DNA of 64,000 nucleotides from Gordonia sp. 'Campus' (GCF_022206305.1 NZ_JAKOIW010000002.1:62001-126000); one strand, 5' to 3'; positions 7,466-18,393 are shown, counted from the first letter of the stretch. Translations and numbers: made by a program. The notes: a model not told the origin generated them from the letters alone.

Positions 7466-9438
7466 TGCCTCTCCTCGTCGGGACCGCGGTACCGCACCGC
7501 GGTGATGACAACGCTCAGGATCACCAGGTCGAACAGTACCCAGAACAGGTTGACGCCCACCCCGAGAACAGAGATGGCGCCCCGCCACAATTGCACGATG
7601 CCGATCACCGACGCGATCACGAGCAGCGCCATGGCGATCAGCTGAGGCCGAACGATGTGCCAGGGCAACGCATCCTGGGACTGTTTGGTCTTCGGTGTGA
7701 CCGCGAAACCCAGCGGCCGGTTCATGTACACGTTGCGAAAGGCGGTGGTACAGGCCTTGATCCACACGGGAAAGAGCGCGAGGCTGTACTGCTGCCCGCG
7801 CCAGGTCGGCGTCCCGCGTGCCACCACCAGGAACAGCAGCTGATTGACGACCAGGAACGGGATGAGGCGGATGAAGAAGTCCCAGCTGTAGGCCTGCACC
7901 GGAAGTATTCCGAGGACCAGATAGACGATCGGCGCGGCGATGAAGGCAATCGCTGCGAAGCCGGCCAGGTAGCTCCACATCGTCGCCCAGTACATGAGCC
8001 GTTGGGTGACGGTGAGGCCCTTCTGGACAAGCGGGTTCTCCCGCAACATCACCTGAATGGTGCCCTGTGCCCATCGCAACCGTTGCGTCACCATGGTTTT
8101 CAGGTCTTCCGGTGCGAGTCCGTAGGCCAGGTTCTCGTGGTGGTACGCGGAGTTCCAGCCCAGCGCGTGCAACCGCATGCAGGTGGCCATGTCCTCGGTC
8201 ACGGAGATGGTCGCGAGCGGCAGCATGGGTTGGGCCTCATCGGTTCTGCCGACGTCGACCGCGGCCACCATGGCCCGGATCGATTCGATCGCACCCAACG
8301 GCGACCACTCTCGATCGGCGAGCACGGCGAGCGCGTCGTAGTCGAGCGACCCCGCCCCGGGCTCCTGTTCGCTCAACTCGGTGAGAGCCTCGATCGCCTC
8401 CAGATCGGCGCGCATCGCCGACACGTCTGCCTCGACGAGCCCGCGAGCCGCGGAGTCGACTCGTTGCTGGAATCGGTAGGTGATGTCGGCGAGGGGTTCT
8501 CGCTTCTTCAGCTCTGTCCGCGCATCCCGGACCGCCTCGTCGACCGCGTCGAGCGCCGCCGACGCGACGGGATTGCCGCGTCCCACCTGTTTGCGCGTCG
8601 TCTTCAGGACCGAACGTGCGGTGCGCAGGGCGCGATCGATCCCGTCGTGTACCGCGCCGACGTACTGGGTGATGCCCAACTGCATGAGTGCCTCGCGACG
8701 AAGCACCGCATTGGAGCCGCAGAAGAACGCGGCGTTCCAGCCGTCCTTGCCCTGCTGGATCGGCCCGTAGAAGAGCGGCGCCTGACTGCCGAGCGGGTCC
8801 GACGGCGGGACGTTGACGAAGTACTGCGGGGTCTGGACGAGGGCCATCTTCTCGTCGTGGAAGTACCCGAGGGTGCGATCGAGGATCTGCGGTTCGGGGA
8901 TCTGGTCGGCGTCGAGGATCAGGATGAACTCACCATCGGTGTGCATCAAGGCGTTGTTGAGGTTGCCCGCCTTGGCATGTCGGGGTTTGTCGAGCCAGTT
9001 CGACGACCGGGTCAAGTAGTCGATGCCGGCCTTCGCGGCGGCCTCGGCCAGCTCGGGACGATCACCGTCGTCGAGGATCCACGTCGTGTGCGGGTACGTG
9101 ATGGCCTTCGCGGCAAGGGCGGTCGTCATCACGAGTTCCATCGGTTCGTTGTAGGTGGTGATGAACACATCGACCGTGGCGCCCTCGGGAGGTGCGGGAG
9201 GTTCGGGCCGGTGCTGCAGTCGCCACATGGTGAGACCGAACAGCAGCGAATCGATGAGACTGTAGGTCTCGGCGACGACGAGCGGCACCGCGATCCACCA
9301 GGCGTGCCAGTTCACCGACACCAGCCATCGCCAGACGATGTAGTTGATGCCCAGGGCAGCGGCGACGACGATGAGCGCCCGCAGCCAGGGGGACGGCGCG
9401 GTGCGGGTGAGGGAGGCGGTGTCGGCGCTCTCGCTCAT
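7462..9438 (-). CDS. Cellulose-synthase-like family 2 glycosyltransferase with a ~155-residue insertion, no PilZ domain
   Basis: A 658-residue membrane processive glycosyltransferase. Two N-terminal membrane helices (17-40, 46-70) precede the GT2 domain: TTYNEP (94-99), DDGD (123-126), LDAD (175-178), TED (414-416) and QRLRWAQG (452-459), the D,D,D,QxxRW set of BcsA-type synthases. Four or five C-terminal helices form the channel. The c-di-GMP-binding PilZ domain of BcsA is absent. Between GSNAVLRREAL (241-251) and ISVTED (411-416), where BcsA has about 20 residues, there is a charged helical insertion. The ATG at 9438 overlaps the phosphatase stop (ATGA). A GH26-like hydrolase lies in the same operon, as BcsZ accompanies BcsA. 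The polymer is unknown; beta-glucan or beta-mannan are candidates. Confidence 0.9.
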   Translation of the reverse strand: MSESADTASLTRTAPSPWLRALIVVAAALGINYIVWRWLVSVNWHAWWIAVPLVVAETYSLIDSLLFGLTMWRLQHRPEPPAPPEGATVDVFITTYNEPMELVMTTALAAKAITYPHTTWILDDGDRPELAEAAAKAGIDYLTRSSNWLDKPRHAKAGNLNNALMHTDGEFILILDADQIPEPQILDRTLGYFHDEKMALVQTPQYFVNVPPSDPLGSQAPLFYGPIQQGKDGWNAAFFCGSNAVLRREALMQLGITQYVGAVHDGIDRALRTARSVLKTTRKQVGRGNPVASAALDAVDEAVRDARTELKKREPLADITYRFQQRVDSAARGLVEADVSAMRADLEAIEALTELSEQEPGAGSLDYDALAVLADREWSPLGAIESIRAMVAAVDVGRTDEAQPMLPLATISVTEDMATCMRLHALGWNSAYHHENLAYGLAPEDLKTMVTQRLRWAQGTIQVMLRENPLVQKGLTVTQRLMYWATMWSYLAGFAAIAFIAAPIVYLVLGILPVQAYSWDFFIRLIPFLVVNQLLFLVVARGTPTWRGQQYSLALFPVWIKACTTAFRNVYMNRPLGFAVTPKTKQSQDALPWHIVRPQLIAMALLVIASVIGIVQLWRGAISVLGVGVNLFWVLFDLVILSVVITAVRYRGPDEERQ

Positions 9439-10685
9439 CCGGACCCGTCTCGCCGGATCGCCACGACCGTCACATCGTCGATGGGTGTCAGTGCCGAGAC
9501 CAGATCGCTCACCATCGAACACACGTCGGCCGGAGTCGCGGTCTCCTCGAACGCCGCGCGAAGCGCCGCGTCGTCGCCGTCGGGCAGGAGATCGAGAAGC
9601 CCGTCGGAGCTGATCACCAGCATGTCGCCGGGCGCGAGGTCGATCGTCGCCGACTCCCACGTCTCGTGGGGCAGGATGCCGATGGGCAGACCGCCGCTGG
9701 TGACCGGTTCCACCGCTCCGCTGTTCCGCCGCACCACCGACAGTCCGTGACCGGCATCCACATAGTCGATGCGCCCGTCATCGGTGCGCAGCCGCGCGTG
9801 GAAAGCGGTCGCGAACGTCTCGGTGCCGGCGAAGTCATCGGCGAGCTGATCGGCGACCGCCGTGACCACCTCACCCAGGTCGTCGGTACCGCTCGAGTCG
9901 CGCCGGCCCGAGTCCATCGCGCGAGACGCGGCACGCACAGCGGAGCGGACGGTTGCGGTCAGGATGGCCGCGCCGAGACCCTTGCCCATCACATCGGCGA
10001 CGGTGAACACGAGGCCGTGCCGCCATCGGTAATGGTCGTAGAAGTCCCCGCCGACGGCGTAAGCGGGAAGGCACATCGCCGCGATGGAGTAACCGGGAAC
10101 GACGCCGAGGGGAGGCGGCAACAGTCGGCGCTGCACGAGCGCTGCGCGTTCGAGGTCGTCGGAGTTCTCGATCTCGCGCTGTGCCCAGGCGGCGAGCTCA
10201 CGGAACGCGGCCTGCTGGTCGGTGGTGAGCTCGCGCGGTTGCGTGTCGTAGAGGCAGAACGTCCCCACGGGGTGACCGCCCGGACCGTACAGCGGATACC
10301 CGGCGTAGAACCGGATGCCGTCGTCGGCAGCGATCTGGGGAATGGCGGCGAAGGCGGGGACCTTCGACACGTCGCGGATGATGAGGGCCGGGTCCTCGGG
10401 ATGGTCGTAGGCGCGCGCGACGGTCACCTGGCAGACCGTCTGCTCGCGCGGGAGATCCTCGAGCTCGATGCCATCGACCGCCTTGAACCACTGGCGGTCG
10501 CGGTCGAGCAACGACACCGTCGACATCGGCACGCCGAACACGGCTTTCGCCATCCGGGTGATCTGGGCGAAGCGATCTTCGGGAGGGGAGTCGAGCAGAT
10601 GCAGCTGCTCCACCGCGTGCAGTCGCGCCTCCTCGATCTCCGGGTCGATGTGGGCGTCCGTCACGGTCATGCCTGCTCCCGTCAT
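9435..10685 (-). CDS. GAF-domain PP2C (SpoIIE/RsbU-like) serine phosphatase
   Basis: A 416-residue cytoplasmic protein. A GAF sensor domain (about residues 30-170) is followed by a PPM/SpoIIE phosphatase domain (about 190-412) with the metal-binding signatures GGDFYDHY, DVMGKGLGAA, DAGHG, SSDGLLDL and a terminal DDVTVVAI. Such enzymes dephosphorylate the STAS antagonist in a partner switch in response to a signal bound by the sensor domain. Its ATG at 10685 overlaps the stop of the upstream glycosidase gene (ATGA), and its stop overlaps the next start. A downstream ATG at 10670 is possible but would break that coupling. The GAF ligand is unknown. Confidence 0.92.
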   Translation of the reverse strand: MTGAGMTVTDAHIDPEIEEARLHAVEQLHLLDSPPEDRFAQITRMAKAVFGVPMSTVSLLDRDRQWFKAVDGIELEDLPREQTVCQVTVARAYDHPEDPALIIRDVSKVPAFAAIPQIAADDGIRFYAGYPLYGPGGHPVGTFCLYDTQPRELTTDQQAAFRELAAWAQREIENSDDLERAALVQRRLLPPPLGVVPGYSIAAMCLPAYAVGGDFYDHYRWRHGLVFTVADVMGKGLGAAILTATVRSAVRAASRAMDSGRRDSSGTDDLGEVVTAVADQLADDFAGTETFATAFHARLRTDDGRIDYVDAGHGLSVVRRNSGAVEPVTSGGLPIGILPHETWESATIDLAPGDMLVISSDGLLDLLPDGDDAALRAAFEETATPADVCSMVSDLVSALTPIDDVTVVAIRRDGSG

Positions 10686-11674
10686 CGCAGTCCTGCTTCC
10701 TCGAGGGCGCGGGCCATCGCTGCCCCGGCTGCCGCCGTGCTCCGCAGACCCCAGTCCGCTTCTTTGTCGTGGTCGAACCAGACGAAGCCGGTGACGTTCT
10801 CGGCGCCGTCGAGGTAGGCGACCAGGTCCGCGATCCACTCGGCCTTGGACCCGCCTTCCTCGGCGGATCCGACCTCTGTGACGAGTATCGGTGTGCGCGA
10901 CGACAAGTTACGGAGCTGTCCGAACGAGGGCCCGAAGAGGTCCTCGGGCGACGTCCATCGGTGGCCCGGGACCGATCCCCAGTTGTAACCGTCGATGCCG
11001 AGGACGTCGACGTAACCGTCACCGGGATACCAGCGGGACAGGGGAGCGTCGTCGGCGAGCGGGACGTTGGGCGCCCACACCCACTTCACGTTCGCCGCGT
11101 TCTTCGACGCGAACAGATCGTGCACGTGGCGCCACGCCGCGACATAGAGCTCCGGCGACGTGCCACCCGCCGGGCTCCACGGGTACCAGTCGCCATTGGG
11201 TTCGTGGGCGAAGCGGAGGTACACCACCGAACCCCAGGCGGCGAGCTCGTCGGCCCAGCGATACAGGTAGTCGTCGTGCGTCCCCGCGACGATCGACGAC
11301 ATCGAGAACGCACCACGGTCGTAGTCGTCGCCGCCGAGATGACGCCACGGCTCCCAGGTGACGATCGGCTCGGCCCCTTCCGCGACGACCGCATCGAGCG
11401 CGGCGATGGGCGGGATCGCGGTGAAGTCCGCGAAGAACATGTTGACGGTGGGCCGGACCCCGGTCACCTCGGTCACGGTCGCCAATTCGGCGGGGGCCAG
11501 CGGACCGCTGGGGGTGCTGACGCCGAACCGCAGACAGGGTCCGGCCGGCTCGTGCAGCGGGGTGATGGTCGACGGGCACTCGCGCGGTGTCGGGGAACAG
11601 GCGGCGACGCCCAGCGAGGAGCCGAGCACTCCCAGGACCACCATCACGATGGTCCATCCGGGTGCCACACCCAT
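10682..11674 (-). CDS. GH26-like endoglycosidase, predicted lipoprotein
   Basis: A 330-residue glycoside hydrolase with a (beta/alpha)8 fold, related to family 26 endo-beta-mannanases and beta-glucanases. The acid/base glutamate is in RFAHEPNGDWYPW and the nucleophile glutamate in ILVTEVGSAEE. The N-terminus is a lipoprotein signal: a hydrophobic helix followed by GVAAC, so the enzyme is probably anchored outside the membrane by a lipidated cysteine near residue 26. Start: ATG at 11674, with GGGAG placed 5-8 nt upstream. It heads the partner-switch/synthase operon and is coupled to the phosphatase. By analogy to BcsZ with BcsA it could trim or release the polymer made by the synthase. Confidence 0.85.
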   Translation of the reverse strand: MGVAPGWTIVMVVLGVLGSSLGVAACSPTPRECPSTITPLHEPAGPCLRFGVSTPSGPLAPAELATVTEVTGVRPTVNMFFADFTAIPPIAALDAVVAEGAEPIVTWEPWRHLGGDDYDRGAFSMSSIVAGTHDDYLYRWADELAAWGSVVYLRFAHEPNGDWYPWSPAGGTSPELYVAAWRHVHDLFASKNAANVKWVWAPNVPLADDAPLSRWYPGDGYVDVLGIDGYNWGSVPGHRWTSPEDLFGPSFGQLRNLSSRTPILVTEVGSAEEGGSKAEWIADLVAYLDGAENVTGFVWFDHDKEADWGLRSTAAAGAAMARALEEAGLR

Positions 11675-11945
11675 CGACCACTCCCGTCGCCTCGCCACCG
11701 TGCACCGGCACGGCCGCCTCGCCCAGCCCCCTTCTTGTCCCCACGACATTGTCCCGGCAAACCTCCTGACCCGCGCGCCAACCCGAGAACGGGCCGTCCA
11801 CACCGGTCCTGCGTCCAAGCGCACCGGACCGTCGACCGGCATCCGGCGGCGACTAGGCTGGATTCCATGTGTGTGTGCACAGGCGCGCACCCCCCGCGTC
11901 CGCGGCTGACAATCACCGGCAACGAGCAGTCCGAAGGAGTTCTAC
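11675..11945. promoter_or_regulatory. Divergent promoter region between the polysaccharide operon and ettA
   Basis: 271 bases. The left part must hold the minus-strand promoter of the GH26-synthase operon; no clear consensus was found. The right part carries the TAGGCT -10 element (11854-11859) and the upstream ORF of ettA. Confidence 0.6.
11854..11859 (+). promoter_or_regulatory. -10 element TAGGCT driving a leaderless transcript upstream of ettA
   Basis: TAGGCT is followed by 7 nt (GGATTCC) and an ATG at 11867, the standard geometry for a leaderless actinobacterial mRNA. The ettA start itself is 79 nt further on and has its own Shine-Dalgarno (AAGGAG). Confidence 0.6.

Positions 11946-11953
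<8 letters not shown>
11867..11953 (+). CDS. Leaderless 28-codon upstream ORF with Cys codons 2 and 4, overlapping the ettA start
   Basis: The ORF starts with ATG at the predicted transcription start and encodes MCVCTGAHPPRPRL followed by 14 more residues, ending in TGA at 11951-11953. It therefore runs past the GTG of ettA (11946) in another frame by 8 nt. Ribosomes translating it must terminate on top of the ettA initiation site, so its translation should affect ettA initiation. Leaderless short ORFs with N-terminal cysteine codons are known in mycobacteria as cysteine-responsive attenuators; this one has only two Cys codons plus a PP pair. Existence is well supported by the -10 geometry; the regulatory role is inference. 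Confidence 0.55.
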
Positions 11954-13619
<1,666 letters not shown>

Positions 13620-13628
13620 TCCCGCCCC

Positions 13629-13681
13629 CGTCCGGCACGGGTGACTAGCATCGGCAGATGTGACGTCACTCGTGCCGGACG
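13629..13681. promoter_or_regulatory. Inverted repeat spanning the ettA 3' end, gdh -10 element and gdh start
   Basis: Arms of 17 nt (13629-13645 and 13665-13681) pair with one mismatch: CGTCCGGCACG-G-GTGAC against GTCAC-T-CGTGCCGGACG. The 19-nt loop contains TAGCAT (13646-13651) and the ATGTG of the gdh start. The left arm begins 10 nt after the ettA stop, so the RNA hairpin can terminate ettA transcripts, while the DNA palindrome surrounds the gdh promoter. Confidence 0.7.
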
Positions 13682-16600
13682 CGGTGAACCACTACTTCAA
13701 GTCGCGGACCGACGGGTCGGCTGCCGAGGCGGTCGCCGACCGGGTCGTTCGACACCTCGACGTCGTCCGGACCCGCACACCGGGACGCGCCCTCGTCGAG
13801 GCCACCGAAGACGACCGCGGCGGGGTCGAGATCGTCGTCGTGAACGACGACATGCCGATGCTGGTCGAAGCGGTCCTGGCCACGGTCGAGGGCCACGACC
13901 TGACCATCGACCGGATGGACCATCCGGTGGTGCCGGTCCGGCGAGACGCCGACGGCACTCTCGAGGCGATCGACGACACCGCCGACGCGGACTGGGAGTC
14001 GTGGATTCTCGTCCGCGGACTCGCCGCCCATCCCGGCTCCGGCATCGAGCCTCTCCGTACCGAACTGTTCGACGTCATCTCGCGCGTCGCCGATGTCGAC
14101 GCCGACGCGCCACGGATGCGCGCGCAGCTGAGCGAATGCGCGACCGGCCTGTCGACGACGCCGCCGCCCGACGCGTCCGGAGTCTCCGACACCGAGCGGC
14201 ACGAGTACGCCGAGCTGCTGGAGTGGTTCGCGGGCAACCATTTCCACCCACTCGGATACGCGAGGATGTCGGCGGACGGCACGGAGGACACCAGTGCACG
14301 TCGTGGTGTCTGGCGCACCGACTCCATCACGCGCGACTTCCCGTCGGTGACCGACCGCCCGCTGCTGCCACGGGCCAGCCGGGTCTTCGTCGCCACGGGC
14401 ATCCAGCGCTCCAACTTCCCGGTTCTGCTGCAGGTTCCGGCGTTCGACGATGACGGCGGTCACGACGGCGAGCACCGGTTCCTCGGCACGCTCACCTCCG
14501 CGGGCGTCCATCAGGCGGTCCTCGACGTCCCCGTACTGCGAACCAAGGTCCACGACGTGCTCACACGGGCGGGTGTCGACGAGGACTCGTTCGCCGGCCA
14601 GTCGATGATCGAGCTGCTGCAGAACTACCCGCTCGTCGAGATGTTCGCCTCCACCGACGACGAACTGGAACGCCGTGTCACCGAGATGCTCGATGCGGTT
14701 TCGACCCGTTCACTACGTCTGTTCCTCCGCACCAACTACGACGGTCGGACCGCGGTGGCGCTGATCTATCTGCCGCGCGACCGGTACAACACCGCAACCC
14801 GGCTCGCGCTGGAGAAGGCGCTCGTCGACGAATTGGACGGCCACGCACTGGAATACACGGCGCGCGTGAGTGAGATGCCCCTTGCGCTCCTGCAAGTGCT
14901 GGTGTGCATCGACCCGTCGACCGCGGCCGAACTCGGCTCGGTCGACACCGGGTCCCCGGCGCATGCCCGTATGCAGGCGGCCCTGGCCGCAGCCATCCGC
15001 GGCTGGGACGAACGCGTCCGCGAACTCGCCGCGGAGGAAGAGTCGGCCGGGGTCGACGGCGGGGCCGACATCCTGCTGCGTCAGTTGTCGTCCCTGTCCG
15101 ACGACTACAAGGAACTGCGGGATCCGCGCGACGCCCTCGACGATCTGGCCAGGGTGGTCGGGCTCTCGCCCGGCGACATCGCGGTCACCCTCGACGCCCC
15201 GGACGGCGTCGAATCCGAAGCGGCGCAGAAGAGCTGGAAGTTCACGCTCTATCTGTGCGGCGCGTCGGCGACCCTGACCGACGTGCTCCCGGTGCTGCAC
15301 AGCCTCGGTCTCGACGTCCTCGAGGAGCACCCGTACGAGATCCACCGTGCGGACTCGACGGTGTGCTGGGCCTATGAGTTCAGCGTGGATCTCACCGCCG
15401 GGATGACGGTCGACCACGATCACATCGACGATCTCGAGGAGCGTTTCACCGAGGCGTTCCGTCAGATCTGGCAGGGCGGGGCCGACGTCGACGCCTACAA
15501 CGAACTGATCATCCGATGCGGCCTGGACTGGCGGTCGGCGGCGATGCTGCGGGCCTACGGGCAGTATCTGCGTCAGTGCGGGTTCTCCTACAGCCCCGCC
15601 CACGTCGCGAGCGTGCTGGGTGCCCACCTCGCCATCACGCGCGGACTCGTGGACCTCTTCGTGGCCTCCTTCGACCCGGACGGAGCCGACGAGGAACGTC
15701 GAGAAGAACTGCGCGACACACTGACCGAGGAGATCGGGCTCGTCCTGAGCCTCGACGCCGATCGGATCGTCTCCGCCTTCGCATCCGTCATCAACGCGAC
15801 ATCGCGGACCAACTACTTCGTCCCCGGTGACGGTGACGCACACCGACCGGTGATCTCGTTCAAACTCCGACCCCGCGACATCCCGCAGACGCCGAAACCC
15901 CGTCCGCTGCATGAGATCTTCGTCTACTCCCCGCGCGTCGAGGGAGTGCATCTGCGTTTCGGTTCGGTGGCGCGCGGCGGGTTGCGCTGGTCGGATCGTC
16001 GCGAGGACTTCCGGACCGAGGTCCTCGGCCTGGCCAAGGCCCAGGCGGTGAAGAACGCGGTGATCGTACCCCTCGGTGCCAAGGGCGGTTTCGTGGTGAA
16101 GCGTCCCCCGCAGCCGACCGGTGAGAGCACGCGCGACCGGGACGCTCAACGGGAGGAGGGGATCGCCTGCTACCGGCAGTTCATCGCCGGGCTGCTCGAT
16201 GTGACCGACAACATCGATCTGACCACCGGCGAGGTGATCCCCGCCCCCGGCGTCGTACGGCTCGACGCCGACGACACGTACCTGGTCGTCGCGGCCGACA
16301 AGGGGACCGCCTCGTTCTCCGACATCGCCAACGAGGTGTCGACGTCCTACGGGTACTGGCTGGGCGATGCGTTCGCGTCGGGCGGGTCGGCCGGTTATGA
16401 CCACAAGGCGATGGGCATCACCGCCCGCGGGGCGTGGGAGTCGGTGAAGCGACACTTCCGTGAGATGGGCACCGACACCCAGTCGCAGGACTTCACCGTC
16501 GTCGGGATCGGCGACATGAGCGGCGACGTGTTCGGGAACGGGATGCTGCTCAGCGAACACATCCGCCTCGTCGCCGCCTTCGACCACCGGCACATCTTCG

Positions 16601-18393
16601 TCGACCCCGACCCACAAGCCGAGCCGTCTTTCGGCGAGCGTCGACGGCTGTTCGATCTGCCCCGGTCGTCGTGGGAGGACTACGACGCCGAGTTGATCTC
16701 GGCCGGCGGCGGAGTGTGGGCCCGCGACCGCAAGTCGATCCCGATCAGCCCGGAGATGGCCGGCGCACTGGGCATCTCCGACGGTGTGGACGAACTGTCG
16801 CCGCCCGATCTCATCCGGGCCATTCTGCTCGCTCCGGTCGACCTGCTCTGGAACGGCGGCATCGGCACCTACGTCAAGGCGTCCACCGAATCCCATGCGA
16901 GCGTGGGCGACAAGTCCAACGACGCGATCCGCGTCGATGGCAACGAGGTGCGGGCCAAGGTGATCGGGGAGGGCGGCAACCTCGGTGTCACCGAGCGCGG
17001 ACGCATCGAGTTCGACCTGTCCGGCGGCCGCATCAACACCGACGCCCTGGACAACTCGGCGGGCGTGGACTGCTCCGATCACGAGGTCAACATCAAGATC
17101 CTGCTCGACGCGGCGGTGTCGTCGGGCGGACTCGACGCCGCCGATCGTGACCCGTTGCTCGAATCGATGACCGACGATGTCGCGGATCTCGTTCTGGCCG
17201 ACAACATCTCGCAGAACTCCGAACTCGGATTCTGCCGGTCCTTCGAGCTGACGCGCGTCGAGGTCCATGCCCGGATGCTCGAACACCTCAGGGACAAGCG
17301 AGGAGTCGACCTCCGGCTGGAGGCGCTGCCGGAACCGCGCGAGTTGCGCAGACGCGTCGGCGGGGAGCTCAACCGCGGACTCACCTCTCCCGAATTCGCC
17401 ACGCTCATGGCGCATGTGAAGCTCGAGTCCAAGTCCGATCTGCTCGCCACGGACCTGCCGGACAACGACGTCTTCGCGCCGCGGATCGCGCGGTACTTCC
17501 CGGAGGCGCTGCGTGATCGTTACGGCGACGAGATCCGCGGGCACCGCCTGCGAAGGCAGATCGTGGCGACGACCCTCGTCAACGACGTCGTCGACCACGC
17601 GGGCATGACACATCTCTTCCGGCTGAGCGAGGGCAGCAGCTGCTCCACCGAGGAGGGCGTGCGCGCCTACGTGGTGTCCAACAAGGTCTTCGGCATGAAC
17701 GAGGTCTTCGAGCGCATCCGGCACGCGCCGGCCCCGGCCCAGGCGATCGACGAGATGATGCTCTACGCGCGACGGCTGCTGTTCCGCGCATCCCGCTGGC
17801 TGCTCGCATACCGGCCCCAGCCGCTGGCCATGGCCGCCGAGATCACCCGCTACAGCGGTCGCATCGCCGAGCTGAGCGAGGTCGCCGACCGCTGGTACGG
17901 CCAGAGTTCGGCGCTCGACATCTCCGAACGAGCCGCGTCGTACGCCGACCAGGGTGTGCCCGAGGACCTCGCCCACACCGTTGCGGTCAGCCTCCACCGG
18001 TTCTGCCTGCTCGACATCATCGATGCCGCCGAGATCGCCGACCGCGACACCGAGGAGGTGGGTGAGCTCTACTTCGCGGTGATGGAGCACTTCGGGCTCG
18101 AAGGCCTGCTCTCCGCGGTGTCGGATCTCGACTACGGCGATCGATGGCACGCACTCGCACGCCTGGCGCTGCGCGACGACATGCACGGAGCCCTGCGGTC
18201 GCTGACGCTCAAGATCCTCGAGGTCAGCGAGCCGGACGAGAGCTCCGCGGAGAAGATCGCGGAATGGGAGTCGTCCCAGTCCAATCGGCTCAGCCGAGTG
18301 CGCAGTGTGCTCCGGGAACTCGAGGAGTCCGGTACCGCCGACCTCGCGACGCTGTCGGTCGCGGCGCGGCAGTTGCGAAGTCTCATCCGCTGA
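13660..18393 (+). CDS. gdh: Large NAD-specific glutamate dehydrogenase (GDH-180 class)
   Basis: A 1577-residue enzyme that deaminates L-glutamate to 2-oxoglutarate with NAD+. The N-terminal ~700 residues hold the ACT-like regulatory modules. The catalytic domain lies at about 730-1240, with GAKGGFVVKRPP (active-site lysine region), GIGDMSGDVFGNGM and the dinucleotide-binding KVIGEGGNLGVT. A C-terminal helical domain ends LSVAARQLRSL. It matches the M. tuberculosis Rv2476c pattern (1624 residues) and its neighbours. Chosen start: GTG at 13660, with no Shine-Dalgarno but TAGCAT 8 nt upstream, so it is probably leaderless. The bases read ATGTGA, so an ATG-TGA start-stop overlaps the GTG. In relatives the enzyme is controlled by GarA/PknG. 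Confidence 0.95.
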   Translation: MTSLVPDAVNHYFKSRTDGSAAEAVADRVVRHLDVVRTRTPGRALVEATEDDRGGVEIVVVNDDMPMLVEAVLATVEGHDLTIDRMDHPVVPVRRDADGTLEAIDDTADADWESWILVRGLAAHPGSGIEPLRTELFDVISRVADVDADAPRMRAQLSECATGLSTTPPPDASGVSDTERHEYAELLEWFAGNHFHPLGYARMSADGTEDTSARRGVWRTDSITRDFPSVTDRPLLPRASRVFVATGIQRSNFPVLLQVPAFDDDGGHDGEHRFLGTLTSAGVHQAVLDVPVLRTKVHDVLTRAGVDEDSFAGQSMIELLQNYPLVEMFASTDDELERRVTEMLDAVSTRSLRLFLRTNYDGRTAVALIYLPRDRYNTATRLALEKALVDELDGHALEYTARVSEMPLALLQVLVCIDPSTAAELGSVDTGSPAHARMQAALAAAIRGWDERVRELAAEEESAGVDGGADILLRQLSSLSDDYKELRDPRDALDDLARVVGLSPGDIAVTLDAPDGVESEAAQKSWKFTLYLCGASATLTDVLPVLHSLGLDVLEEHPYEIHRADSTVCWAYEFSVDLTAGMTVDHDHIDDLEERFTEAFRQIWQGGADVDAYNELIIRCGLDWRSAAMLRAYGQYLRQCGFSYSPAHVASVLGAHLAITRGLVDLFVASFDPDGADEERREELRDTLTEEIGLVLSLDADRIVSAFASVINATSRTNYFVPGDGDAHRPVISFKLRPRDIPQTPKPRPLHEIFVYSPRVEGVHLRFGSVARGGLRWSDRREDFRTEVLGLAKAQAVKNAVIVPLGAKGGFVVKRPPQPTGESTRDRDAQREEGIACYRQFIAGLLDVTDNIDLTTGEVIPAPGVVRLDADDTYLVVAADKGTASFSDIANEVSTSYGYWLGDAFASGGSAGYDHKAMGITARGAWESVKRHFREMGTDTQSQDFTVVGIGDMSGDVFGNGMLLSEHIRLVAAFDHRHIFVDPDPQAEPSFGERRRLFDLPRSSWEDYDAELISAGGGVWARDRKSIPISPEMAGALGISDGVDELSPPDLIRAILLAPVDLLWNGGIGTYVKASTESHASVGDKSNDAIRVDGNEVRAKVIGEGGNLGVTERGRIEFDLSGGRINTDALDNSAGVDCSDHEVNIKILLDAAVSSGGLDAADRDPLLESMTDDVADLVLADNISQNSELGFCRSFELTRVEVHARMLEHLRDKRGVDLRLEALPEPRELRRRVGGELNRGLTSPEFATLMAHVKLESKSDLLATDLPDNDVFAPRIARYFPEALRDRYGDEIRGHRLRRQIVATTLVNDVVDHAGMTHLFRLSEGSSCSTEEGVRAYVVSNKVFGMNEVFERIRHAPAPAQAIDEMMLYARRLLFRASRWLLAYRPQPLAMAAEITRYSGRIAELSEVADRWYGQSSALDISERAASYADQGVPEDLAHTVAVSLHRFCLLDIIDAAEIADRDTEEVGELYFAVMEHFGLEGLLSAVSDLDYGDRWHALARLALRDDMHGALRSLTLKILEVSEPDESSAEKIAEWESSQSNRLSRVRSVLRELEESGTADLATLSVAARQLRSLIR

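Noticed and set aside
7465..9750. A 761-codon plus-strand frame opposite the glycosyltransferase.
   Set aside because: Shadow of the real gene in another frame; composition is atypical and no motifs are present.
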